Shown in pieces: positions 45,606-53,358 of a stretch of DNA of 64,000 nucleotides. How positions within the stretch are numbered: the stretch's first letter is position 1; every line of letters starts with the position of its first letter. Below the pieces are notes generated by a model, which was not told where the DNA came from, did no database searches, and saw nothing but the letters and a program-made list of their open reading frames with translations. The DNA comes from Ereboglobus luteus. Lineage in GTDB: Bacteria > Verrucomicrobiota > Verrucomicrobiia > Opitutales > Opitutaceae. Location: NCBI RefSeq assembly GCF_003096195.1, contig NZ_CP023004.1:2956501-3020500 (forward strand), written 5' to 3'. A program made the position numbers and the translations under genes.

Positions 45606-47243
45606 ATGATACCGCTGCAAGAAATCCAAACAGACGTGCTGGTGATCGGGGCCGGAATTTCCGGCCTCCGCGCCGGGCTGTCCGCGCGATGCGCGGGCGC
45701 GTCCGTTTTGATTGTCTCCAAGGGCGCGGCGGCGTCGCCGGGTGTCATCGGCTTCAACGCGCCAGTCGGCCCGGACGATTCGGTGCAGTCGTTTTTCGAG
45801 GACACGTTCAAGGGGAGCATTGAGCTCGCGAATCCGGCGCTTGTGCGCCTGCTCACGGAAAACGCGGCGGCCGCGGCGGTCGGAATGGAATCGCTCGGCC
45901 TCCGGCTCGACCGCATGCGGGACGGCGCGTGGCATTTGCAAAAGGCGCTCGGCTGTTCTCACCCGCGACTGCTGCACCAGGAAAACCGCACCGCGCGCGT
46001 CGGCATGGCCGCGTTGAAACGCGCGCTGGCAAAAGGCGGCGCGATCACGCGGCGCGACATATTTGTCGTGGAGCTGCTGACGACGCGCGAGGGCGTGATG
46101 TCCGGCGCGCTGGCGGTTGATGTGCGCGAGCGGAAAATTTTGTTCATTCGCGCGGGCGCGGTGATTCTTGCGAGTGGCGGCGGGGGCGGCATCTACGCGG
46201 GCGGCACTTATCCGAAAAGCCTCACGGGCGACGGCTATGCGCTGGCGTTTCGCGCGGGCGCGGAACTGGTGGATATGGAGTTCGTGCAGTTCGAGCCGTG
46301 CCACTGCGTTTATCCGAAACGCCTCGGGCTGAGCACGACTTTGTTCGCGCACGGCGGTCGTTTGGTGAACGCGCGCAACGAACGGTTCGTGCTGAAACAA
46401 TATCCGGCGGGCGAGGGCGCCGCGCCGAAGGACGCGCTTGCCCGGCTCGTCGCGCTGGAGATCCGCGCGGGGCTCGGCACGGAGCACGGTGGCGTCTGGT
46501 GCGATCTCACGGACATTCCCAAAAAGTTTATCACGGAGGGACACTCCGCGTATTATCGTTTGTTTTTGAAGCACGGAATCGACCTGACGAAACAACGATT
46601 TGAAGTCGGTCCAGCCGCGCACACATTTCTCGGCGGCGTTGCGATCAACACGCGTTGCGAAAGCACGGTGCCGGGCTTGTTCGCGGCGGGAGAAGTGGCG
46701 GGCGGTGTCCATGGCGCGAATCGCATCGGTGGAAACGCCGGCACGGAAATCCATGTGTTCGGCGCGATTGCCGGCGCCAATGCCGCGGCGCATGCCAAGA
46801 GCCGCGGCGCGCGAACTTTGCGCGATGCCGCGCGACGCGCCGAAAAACTGGCTGCCTCGCTTTCGGCGAAAGGCCGGAGCGGACGCTGGAATGTTTTCTC
46901 AAAATCAATCCGCGAATTGATGACATCCAAGGTTGGCGTTGCCCGCGACGAGGCGGAATTGCACGAGGCTTTGGGCAAGTTGAAAAAAATCGGCGACGAA
47001 GCCGCCGGGGTTGAGTGTGAAAACTCGCTGGAAAATTTTGTCGGGCAAATCGAAATTCAAAACATGGCGCGGGTCGGTGCGTGCGTGGCGGAGGCCGCGT
47101 TGCGCCGGCGGGAGAGCAGGGGAGTGCATTACCGCTGCGACTATCCGAAGCGCGACGACGCGCACTGGAAGAAAAACATTTATCTCCGCCAAATCGACGG
47201 ACGCATGCGCGTTTCTTCGCGCAAGAAAGGAGCGTCCGCATGA
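45606..47243 (+). CDS. FAD-binding flavoprotein (fumarate reductase/aspartate oxidase-like)
   Basis: 545 residues with no signal peptide. The dinucleotide motif VLVIGAGISGLRAGL spans residues 12-26; AVILASGGGGGIYAGGTYPKSLTGDGYALAFRAGAELVDMEFVQFEP is the FAD_binding_2 core and PGLFAAGEVAGGVHGANRIGGNAGTEIHVFGAIAG the family C-terminal FAD loop. A helical C-terminal domain like that of succinate dehydrogenase flavoproteins follows. The electron acceptor and substrate are unknown. It opens an operon with DUF2877, FdrA and DUF1116 proteins; the stop codon overlaps an ATG at 47240 in frame with the next gene. Confidence 0.85.
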   Translation: MIPLQEIQTDVLVIGAGISGLRAGLSARCAGASVLIVSKGAAASPGVIGFNAPVGPDDSVQSFFEDTFKGSIELANPALVRLLTENAAAAAVGMESLGLRLDRMRDGAWHLQKALGCSHPRLLHQENRTARVGMAALKRALAKGGAITRRDIFVVELLTTREGVMSGALAVDVRERKILFIRAGAVILASGGGGGIYAGGTYPKSLTGDGYALAFRAGAELVDMEFVQFEPCHCVYPKRLGLSTTLFAHGGRLVNARNERFVLKQYPAGEGAAPKDALARLVALEIRAGLGTEHGGVWCDLTDIPKKFITEGHSAYYRLFLKHGIDLTKQRFEVGPAAHTFLGGVAINTRCESTVPGLFAAGEVAGGVHGANRIGGNAGTEIHVFGAIAGANAAAHAKSRGARTLRDAARRAEKLAASLSAKGRSGRWNVFSKSIRELMTSKVGVARDEAELHEALGKLKKIGDEAAGVECENSLENFVGQIEIQNMARVGACVAEAALRRRESRGVHYRCDYPKRDDAHWKKNIYLRQIDGRMRVSSRKKGASA

Positions 47244-48208
47244 GCGTTATGCAGATCAGCCGTAGGGGCGCACCTTGCGTGCGCCCTGATGTTCGCCCGC
47301 TTTGGGGCAGCGTGCGCAAACCGTTCTTCGCGCACGAGGGCGCACGCAAGGTGCGCCCCTACAAAATGTCGCGGCTCGCATCCGAATCGCTCGCGCGCGC
47401 AAGCAAAGGTCGCGTGCACAGCGTGTTCACCCGGTGCTTTAATATCACCACGCCGGCCGGCGACTGGCTCACCGTGGCGCTCGCGCCGTTTCCTCAGACG
47501 CCGGATTCGATCATCGTGAACGCGAGCGGAATCGGCGCGGATTTTTCCCCGCAACTTTGCGTCGTGGCGGGCATGCCGGTTGAAATTTCGCGCGAAGAAA
47601 TTTCGATTCCGGATGCGGATGTCGTGTTTGCATTTTCCGGCGCCGAAATCTTCGACACACGGCGCGAACCATTCGTCCGATCGAACCGCGCCGCGCACAA
47701 TCTCGCACTGGCGGAAGAGATTATTCAGCGTCATGGCCGCGAGTGTGACTTTCCGGAATTGCAGCGACGAATCACGCCCGCGATTGCCGCGTTGCGCGAG
47801 GGGATTTTGCGCAACGATGCCGCGGCAATCCGTGCGCAATGCGAGGCGCTGCTCGGCTTGGGCGTCGGCCTGACACCTTCGGGCGACGACATTCTGTGCG
47901 GCGTCACGGCGGGATTGTTTCTCGGCGGCGTGACGGAAAACGAAAACCAATTTGTGCCCGTGCTTCGCGAACTCTTGCCGACCGCCGGCGAACGCACGAC
48001 CGATATAAGCGTCCGCTCGCTCCGCTTGTGCGTGGTAGGCGAGATCAGTGGCGTCGTTTTTGACGCGGCGCGCGCCATCATGTGCGGCGAGGCGCGCGAG
48101 GTTGACCTTGCGATATCCGCGTTGCTCGAAGTGGGCGGCACATCGGGCACGGAGATGGCGCGGGGACTGTGCCTGGGCATTCAACTCGCGGAGGAATTGC
48201 GCGGATAA
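47240..48208 (+). CDS. DUF2877 protein (AllH-like, oxamate carbamoyltransferase subunit relative)
   Basis: Relative of AllH/YlbF, one of three subunits linked to oxamate carbamoyltransferase in allantoin catabolism (family knowledge). The core from ATG 47366 has 280 residues, with the family signature LGLGVGLTPSGDDILCG and a C-terminal GGTSGTEMARGLCLGIQLA. The frame is open back to ATG 47240, which overlaps the previous stop (ATGA); starting there adds 42 residues encoded entirely by the inverted-repeat element (GAPCVRPDVRP ... GARKVRPY). Because only 3 bases separate the element from ATG 47366, an upstream start or re-initiation is plausible. FdrA and DUF1116 partners follow. Confidence 0.82.
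   Translation: MSVMQISRRGAPCVRPDVRPLWGSVRKPFFAHEGARKVRPYKMSRLASESLARASKGRVHSVFTRCFNITTPAGDWLTVALAPFPQTPDSIIVNASGIGADFSPQLCVVAGMPVEISREEISIPDADVVFAFSGAEIFDTRREPFVRSNRAAHNLALAEEIIQRHGRECDFPELQRRITPAIAALREGILRNDAAAIRAQCEALLGLGVGLTPSGDDILCGVTAGLFLGGVTENENQFVPVLRELLPTAGERTTDISVRSLRLCVVGEISGVVFDAARAIMCGEAREVDLAISALLEVGGTSGTEMARGLCLGIQLAEELRG
47262..47362. repeat. Dispersed inverted-repeat element, copy 3, inside a coding frame
   Basis: Arms 47262-47287 and 47337-47362 form a perfect 26-bp inverted repeat around a 49-base spacer homologous to copies 1 and 2. It sits in the open frame between the ATGA overlap at 47240 and the conserved start of the DUF2877 domain, apparently inserted without breaking the frame. 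Confidence 0.88.
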
Positions 48209-48247
48209 ACGAGAACGAAAAACGAAAATCAACCGAGATTATTTTCT

Positions 48248-49186
48248 ATGCAGATCAAATGTATCATCCGACCAAATGAGTATCACGACTCCGTTTTCCT
48301 GATGGGCGTCGCCCGACAGGCGGGCAAGCTCCCGGGCGTGCAGCGCGCGGCGCTCGGCATGGGCACGGTCATGAACAAGGGCTTGCTCAAGGACATGGAG
48401 CTCTACGACGAGGCGGTCGAAAAAGCCGCTCCGAACGACTTGATGATCGCGTTGCGAGTCGAGAACGACGAGGCGTTTGCCGCGGCGCAGGCGGAGATCG
48501 AACGCCGCTTGAAGGAGAAGCATGTCGCGCGCGCATCGACCGGCGGCGGCGCGCCCGAAAGCCGCACCATTGCGATGGCGCGCGCGGCTGATCCCGGGCT
48601 CAATCTCGCGATGATTTCGCTTCCCGGCGAATACGCCGCGACGGAGGCAGCCAAGGCGCTCTCGCAGGGGCTGAACGTTTACATGTTTAGCGACGACATT
48701 TCCTACGAGGACGAGCGCATTCTCAAGCAACTCGCCCGCGAGAAAAACCTCTTGATGATGGGGCCGGGTTGCGGGCTGACGTTTGTGCAGCAAACCGCCG
48801 TCGGCCTCGCGAGCAAGGTGCTGCCAGGCCCGATCGGTTTGATCGCGGCGTCGGGCAGCGGCTTGCAGGAAACGATGGTGCAAATCGACCTCATGGGCTC
48901 GGGCGTGTCGCAGGGAATCGGCACCGGCGGACGCGACTTGCGCGACGAGATCGGAGGCATCACGACGTTGCAGTCGATGGATATTTTGGAGGCCGATCCC
49001 GACACAAAAGTGATCGTGCTCATCTCGAAGCCGCCCGGAAAGAAAACCGTCGAGACCGTGCTCGAGCGCGTGCGCCGCTGCAAGAAACCGGTCGTGGTGA
49101 ATTTCATCGGCGGCTCCCCGAGGCGGTCGCCGCCGCGGGCGCGCACTTCGCGGCGACATTCGAGGAGACGGCGGCGCGCGCCGTGA
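48248..49186 (+). CDS. fdrA: FdrA-like protein, 5-prime part of frameshifted gene
   Basis: N-terminal 290 or so residues of a FdrA/AllF-like protein related to succinyl-CoA synthetase (family knowledge). It shows the N-terminal domain MQIKCIIRPNEYHDSVFLM, then a CoA-binding-like Rossmann region with MGPGCGLTFVQQT, GPIGLIAASGSGLQETMVQID, GIGTGGRDLRDEIGGI and ISKPPGKKTVETVL. True homology stops at VVNFIGGS near 49117; the remaining Arg/Ser/Pro-rich residues are out of frame. The family continues in the other frame (PEAVAAAGAHFAATFEETA). One C is missing from a C-run (CCCC at 49116-49119). Family length (about 550 residues) is restored if the frames are joined to 49830. Confidence 0.85.
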   Translation: MQIKCIIRPNEYHDSVFLMGVARQAGKLPGVQRAALGMGTVMNKGLLKDMELYDEAVEKAAPNDLMIALRVENDEAFAAAQAEIERRLKEKHVARASTGGGAPESRTIAMARAADPGLNLAMISLPGEYAATEAAKALSQGLNVYMFSDDISYEDERILKQLAREKNLLMMGPGCGLTFVQQTAVGLASKVLPGPIGLIAASGSGLQETMVQIDLMGSGVSQGIGTGGRDLRDEIGGITTLQSMDILEADPDTKVIVLISKPPGKKTVETVLERVRRCKKPVVVNFIGGSPRRSPPRARTSRRHSRRRRRAP

Positions 49187-49830
49187 GCCTCGCGCTCGGC
49201 AAGCCTTACCAGCCGCGCGATTTCAGCATGAGCGACGCCGGGGCGAAAGACCTCGTGGCGCGCGAGCACGCGGGCTACGGAAGTGGACAGCGTTTTCTGC
49301 GCGGGATTTTCTGCGGCGGCACGCTCGCCGAGGAAGCAATGATGATCATGCGCGCGACGCTGCCCGAGATTCATTCCAACACGGCGGTGATGCCGGAGTT
49401 CGCGCTCAAGGACGCGCGCGTGAGCGTGGCGCACTCGGTCATCGACATAGGCACGGAGGAATTTACCCGCGGACTTCCGCATGCGGCGATTGCTCCCGCT
49501 CCGAGGATCGAGCGCTTCAATGCGGAGGCCGCGGACCCTTCGGTGGCGGTTATCCTGCTCGACTTTCTCCTGGGCTACGGCTGCCACGCCGATCCCTGCG
49601 GAATGATGGCCGCGCCGATTGCCGACGCGATTGCGGCTGCGAAAAAAGCCGGGCGCCGCCTGACCGTCGTCGCGTCGATTTGCGGCACCGAACACGACCC
49701 GCAACGGCTCTCCGCGCAAAAACAAAAACTGCTCGACGCGGGCGCGATCGTGATGCCGAGCAACGCGCAGGCCTCGCGACTCGCGGGCATGATCGCGTCG
49801 GCCTTTCAACCGATGAAAAACGGAAAGTAA
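49117..49830 (+). CDS. fdrA: FdrA-like protein, 3-prime part of frameshifted gene
   Basis: Out-of-frame continuation of the previous entry, about 237 residues. It has EAVAAAGAHFAATFEETAARAVSLALGKP, GSGQRFLRGIFCGGTLAEEAM (characteristic of FdrA; family phosphorylation and CoA-ligase-type features are not provable here), HSVIDIGTEEFTRGLPHAAI, VILLDFLLGYGCHADPCGMMAAPI and the terminal segment ASICGTEHDPQ. It ends 6 bases before the DUF1116 gene. No independent start is evident, so expression as a separate protein is unlikely unless the frameshift is a sequence error. Confidence 0.8.
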   Translation, partial: PEAVAAAGAHFAATFEETAARAVSLALGKPYQPRDFSMSDAGAKDLVAREHAGYGSGQRFLRGIFCGGTLAEEAMMIMRATLPEIHSNTAVMPEFALKDARVSVAHSVIDIGTEEFTRGLPHAAIAPAPRIERFNAEAADPSVAVILLDFLLGYGCHADPCGMMAAPIADAIAAAKKAGRRLTVVASICGTEHDPQRLSAQKQKLLDAGAIVMPSNAQASRLAGMIASAFQPMKNGK

Positions 49831-49836
49831 TTTGTC

Positions 49837-51276
49837 ATGAGTTCCAATCCCACCAATCCATTTGTCGCGCCGATCAAGGCAGTGAATATCGGCGCGGAAT
49901 TATTTGCCGACGGCTTGCGCGAGCAGGGCGTGGAGGCGATCCAGCTAAAGTGGCAGCCGCCGCCGGAGGAGGTGCTCAAGCACCAGTCCTCGCTCGCCAA
50001 ACTGCGCGGCGGAAAATGCGCCGACCGCATCGCCGCCGCAAACGCCCGCGCAATCGACGCGCTGCTCAACGCCGATCCGCATTGGATCGACATGAAGCCC
50101 GCCATCGAGGTCGTGCCCGGCCTGAAAAAAAACATGATCCTCAAATCGGGCCCGCCGCTCCCCTGGGAAAAATCGTGCCCGACGCAGAAAAATGGCGTCA
50201 TCAACGGCATCATTCACGAGGGGTTGGCGGATACGGCGGAGGGCGCGATTGAGTTGATCAAGCGTGGCGAGGTCGAGGTCGCCTCGGCAAACGACTACGC
50301 GATTGTCGGCCCCGGCGCGGGAATCCTCACGCCTTCGATGGTCGTGAACGTCGTCGAGGATCGCGCCACCGGCAAACGCGGTTTCTGCGCGCCCTTCGAG
50401 GGACCGAACCAGGGCGGCCTTTGCGGCTGGGGCACCTACAGCCCCGAAATCCGAAAATTCCTCAACGAGCTTTACGACACCATCGGCCCGATGCTCTCAC
50501 GCATCCTTCGCGCCGAGGGCGGTATCGCGATCCGTCCCATTATCAGGCGCGGCGTCGAGATGGGCGACGAAACGCACACGCGCCAGGACGCTGAGGGGCT
50601 CATCCTCATCAACCAGCTCTTGTTCCTGCTCATGAAACATGAACCCGCGCAGAACGTCGCGCGCGACGCGTGCGTTGATTTCCTCGAAAAGACGGAGCGC
50701 TTTTTCCATCCCATCGGAATGGCGTCGGCGATGGCGACGGTGCAGTCGATGAAAAACATCGAGGGCGCCACGGTCGTCACTACGCTGTGCGGAAACGGCG
50801 TCGAATACGGCATCAAGATCAGCGCGCTCGGCGACCAATGGTTCACCGCACCCTCGCCGCAACTCACGGGGCAATACATCGCCTCCGACGCGAAACCCGA
50901 GGACACGCTCCCGTGGATCGGCGACAGCTCGGTGCTCGAGGCGATCGGCCTCGGCGGTTTCGCCGCCGCCGCCTCGCCCGCGGTCGCGCGCCTGCTCGGG
51001 CACACTTATGCCGAGGCGATTGCGCAGTCCCGCGAACTCGCGGAAATCTGCCTGACCGCCAACCGCAATTTCCTCGTGCCCGCGCTCGACTACAACGGCT
51101 CCCCCGCCGGCATCGACATTCTCAAGGTGCTCGAGACGGGCATCCAGCCCGCCGTGCACGGCGGCATGATTTCAAAGACAGGACTGCGCGTCGGCGCCGG
51201 CGTGGCGCGCGTGCCCCTCGCCTGTTTCGGCAACGCACTGGAAGCCTACACAAACCAATTATCCAAAATCGCATGA
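49837..51276 (+). CDS. DUF1116 protein (AllG/YlbE-like)
   Basis: 479-residue member of the YlbE/DUF1116 family, a partner of FdrA; in known systems FdrA, DUF1116 and DUF2877 proteins together are required for oxamate carbamoyltransferase activity. Visible landmarks are NIGAELFADGLREQGVEAIQLKW, FCAPFEGPNQGGLCGWGTYS, RPIIRRGVEMGDETHTRQDAEG, GNGVEYGIKISALGDQWFTAP, WIGDSSVLEAIGLGGFAAAASPAV and the C-terminal VHGGMISKTGLRVGAGVARVP. It is 6 bases after fdrA and overlaps the SDR start by 4 bases, indicating tight co-translation. Confidence 0.9.
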   Translation: MSSNPTNPFVAPIKAVNIGAELFADGLREQGVEAIQLKWQPPPEEVLKHQSSLAKLRGGKCADRIAAANARAIDALLNADPHWIDMKPAIEVVPGLKKNMILKSGPPLPWEKSCPTQKNGVINGIIHEGLADTAEGAIELIKRGEVEVASANDYAIVGPGAGILTPSMVVNVVEDRATGKRGFCAPFEGPNQGGLCGWGTYSPEIRKFLNELYDTIGPMLSRILRAEGGIAIRPIIRRGVEMGDETHTRQDAEGLILINQLLFLLMKHEPAQNVARDACVDFLEKTERFFHPIGMASAMATVQSMKNIEGATVVTTLCGNGVEYGIKISALGDQWFTAPSPQLTGQYIASDAKPEDTLPWIGDSSVLEAIGLGGFAAAASPAVARLLGHTYAEAIAQSRELAEICLTANRNFLVPALDYNGSPAGIDILKVLETGIQPAVHGGMISKTGLRVGAGVARVPLACFGNALEAYTNQLSKIA

Positions 51277-52112
51277 AAACAAAAACTCCCTCAAAAAAAA
51301 TCCCCGCCGCAATTTCCACCAAAGGTCTCCTTGCTGGGCAAGTGGCCGTCGTCACCGGCGGCGCGCAAGGCATCGGCGAAGGCATCGTTCTCGCATGCGC
51401 CAGGGCCGGCGCGGACATCGCGTTCACCTACATGGGCGCCACGCCCAAAAGTCGCGCCAAGGCCAAGCGCACCGCCGAGGCCGTTCGCCGCATCGGACGC
51501 CGCGTGGTGTTCGATATCGTGGACGCGACAAGCGAGCAGGACACGGAAACGTTCATGCAGCGCGTCATTTCCGAACTCGGGCGCGTTGATATCATGGTCA
51601 ACAATGTCGGCGGCGCCGGCACCGTGCCCGAGGGCGGTTTCGCCGCGCTACCGCTCGATTACTGGCGCTCGCAATTGGACAAGAATTTTTTCAGCGCCGT
51701 CATGTATTCGCGCCTCGCGGTTCGCGACATGCTGCGCCGACGCAGCGGCGGCTCGGTCATCAACATCGGCTCAATTCACACGGCGAAAGTTTTTAACACA
51801 AAGTTCGTCCCCTATTCGTGCGCGAAGCAGGCCATGAACCAGCTCACGCGCGACCTCGCCGTCGAGCTCGCGTCGAAAAACATCCGCGTGAACTGCATCG
51901 CGCCCGGCCTCATAAAAACCGCGCTCACCGTGGGGCGTTACGACGCCGCGTGGTGGTCCGACATCAGCGAGCGCATTCCCATGCGGCGCGCCGGAGTGCC
52001 GTCGGAAATCGGCGACGTGGCGGTCTTCCTCTCGTCGAAGCAGTCCAGCTATCTCACCGGCCAGATCATCTACGTCGACGGCGGCGGCGCCGACGGCGGT
52101 TGGAAATTATAG
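51273..52112 (+). CDS. SDR family oxidoreductase
   Basis: NAD(P)-dependent short-chain dehydrogenase, 279 residues. The start ATG 51273 overlaps the previous stop (ATGA). Motifs: cofactor site TGGAQGIG (about 29-36), NNVGGAG (NNAG equivalent), catalytic Ser in INIGSIHT and YSCAK (catalytic Tyr-x3-Lys), RVNCIAPGLIKTA, and the C-terminal SSYLTGQIIYVDGGGA. Sugar or sugar-acid dehydrogenases are common in this group, and the position before an IlvD/Edd dehydratase supports such a role; the substrate is not provable. Confidence 0.9.
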   Translation: MKTKTPSKKIPAAISTKGLLAGQVAVVTGGAQGIGEGIVLACARAGADIAFTYMGATPKSRAKAKRTAEAVRRIGRRVVFDIVDATSEQDTETFMQRVISELGRVDIMVNNVGGAGTVPEGGFAALPLDYWRSQLDKNFFSAVMYSRLAVRDMLRRRSGGSVINIGSIHTAKVFNTKFVPYSCAKQAMNQLTRDLAVELASKNIRVNCIAPGLIKTALTVGRYDAAWWSDISERIPMRRAGVPSEIGDVAVFLSSKQSSYLTGQIIYVDGGGADGGWKL

Positions 52113-52185
52113 TATTATGCCGCGCTACGACAGGTGCGTCACGCTGGTTTTAATACAACAAATTTAATCATATAGTTTTTATACA

Positions 52186-53100
52186 ATGGAAATAGCCAAC
52201 GGCATACATCTGCTCAAGTGTCCGCTCGATTCGTTGTGGACCGGCGTCTTCGTGCTGGCGCGTGAAAAACTCGTCGTCATAGACACCGCGTTTGACCATT
52301 CGATGACGGATGTCGTGTTGCCTTATATAAAAAAACTGGGTCGCGATCCCGCCGACATCGACCTGGTTGTCAACACGCACATCCACGGCGATCACATCGG
52401 CGGAAACGCGCGATTGATGCGCGAAACGAAGGCGAAATTTGCCGCGCACAAGCTGGCTCGCGAGCGGCTTGCCAATCCCTATTTCCATTTGAACAAAATC
52501 CGCAGTCGTTTCGCGCCGCTTGTTCCGTTTCAGGAAATCAAGTCGGGGCTGAATCCGCAGGAAATCGACATCGACCTTGAGCACGACCAGGAAATCGACC
52601 TCGGCGACTCAAAGCTGCGCGTGCTTCACACGCCCGGCCACGCCGTCGAGGGAATCTGCCTGCACGACAGCGCATCGGGGATCCTCTTCACGGGCGACGC
52701 CCTGCAGGGGCGCGGAACAATGAGCACGGGCGTCGGGCTTTATTTCGACCTCGACGCATACCTGCTCGCGATTGCGAGCGTCGAGGCGGCGCTTGCGCAA
52801 GACAACGTGAGCATGATCGCCGCGTCGCATCCGTTTGACCCGATCTCCGGCTTGGTGCCCGTGGCTGAATGCGCCGACTTCCTAAAACTCTGTCGCGACA
52901 CCTCCGATAACTACGACAAAATCATACGCGAATACATGGCGGAGCACGGCGATTCGCCCGATTTACGCGAAGCCGTCCGGTGCATGTTGGCGCATGCGGG
53001 AATAACAACAACTCCGGGTGTTCCGGTGCTCGCCTATCACACCGCCGCCGCGCATTTGGCGAAAATCGATCCGTCGAGGCAATGGGGAGAGCCATTGTGA
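52186..53100 (+). CDS. MBL-fold metallo-hydrolase
   Basis: 304-residue metallo-beta-lactamase-fold hydrolase, cytoplasmic. The metal site is complete: THIHGDH with His65, His67, Asp69, His70; then His148/His152 in HTPGH and Asp171 in LFTGD. Substrates of this group include lactones, thioesters and glutathione conjugates. In this operon a sugar lactone or a CoA/carbamoyl ester intermediate would be reasonable guesses. The ATG is preceded by an AT-rich leader (tcatatagtttttatac) rather than a clear Shine-Dalgarno site. Confidence 0.87.
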   Translation: MEIANGIHLLKCPLDSLWTGVFVLAREKLVVIDTAFDHSMTDVVLPYIKKLGRDPADIDLVVNTHIHGDHIGGNARLMRETKAKFAAHKLARERLANPYFHLNKIRSRFAPLVPFQEIKSGLNPQEIDIDLEHDQEIDLGDSKLRVLHTPGHAVEGICLHDSASGILFTGDALQGRGTMSTGVGLYFDLDAYLLAIASVEAALAQDNVSMIAASHPFDPISGLVPVAECADFLKLCRDTSDNYDKIIREYMAEHGDSPDLREAVRCMLAHAGITTTPGVPVLAYHTAAAHLAKIDPSRQWGEPL

Positions 53101-53103
53101 AAA

Positions 53104-53269
53104 CGCTTGCGCAAGGAGCGGCGGCGTCCCGCCGCCGGCCGCGAGCGGCGCGAGCGCCCCTGGCGTATTTGGGTTTCGAATACAAAAACGAATTCGCATG
53201 CCTTCCGGCGAAGGGCGAGGCCCGCTGGCCTCGTCGGGCGGCGGGACGCCGCCCCTCCTTGCGCAAGCG
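53104..53269. repeat. GC-rich inverted-repeat element (about 166 bp)
   Basis: Arms 53104-53136 and 53237-53269 (33 bp, one mismatch; CGCTTGCGCAAGGAG...GGCGGCGTCCC) flank a 100-base centre. It fills most of the 258-base gap between the metallo-hydrolase and the IlvD/Edd gene. It is unrelated to the 100-bp family but has the same MITE- or REP-like architecture. The remainder of the gap is an AT-rich leader. Confidence 0.8.
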
Positions 53270-53358
53270 CCGCTCCACGCTTTCTCGCGCGCTTCTCATT
53301 CGAAATAACGAATAACATAATCATCACAACAATAATATTAAATTAATATATATAAACC

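Noticed and set aside
49100-49130. Programmed ribosomal frameshifting in fdrA
   Set aside because: The C-run lacks a standard slippery heptamer and no stimulatory structure is evident; a missing base is simpler.
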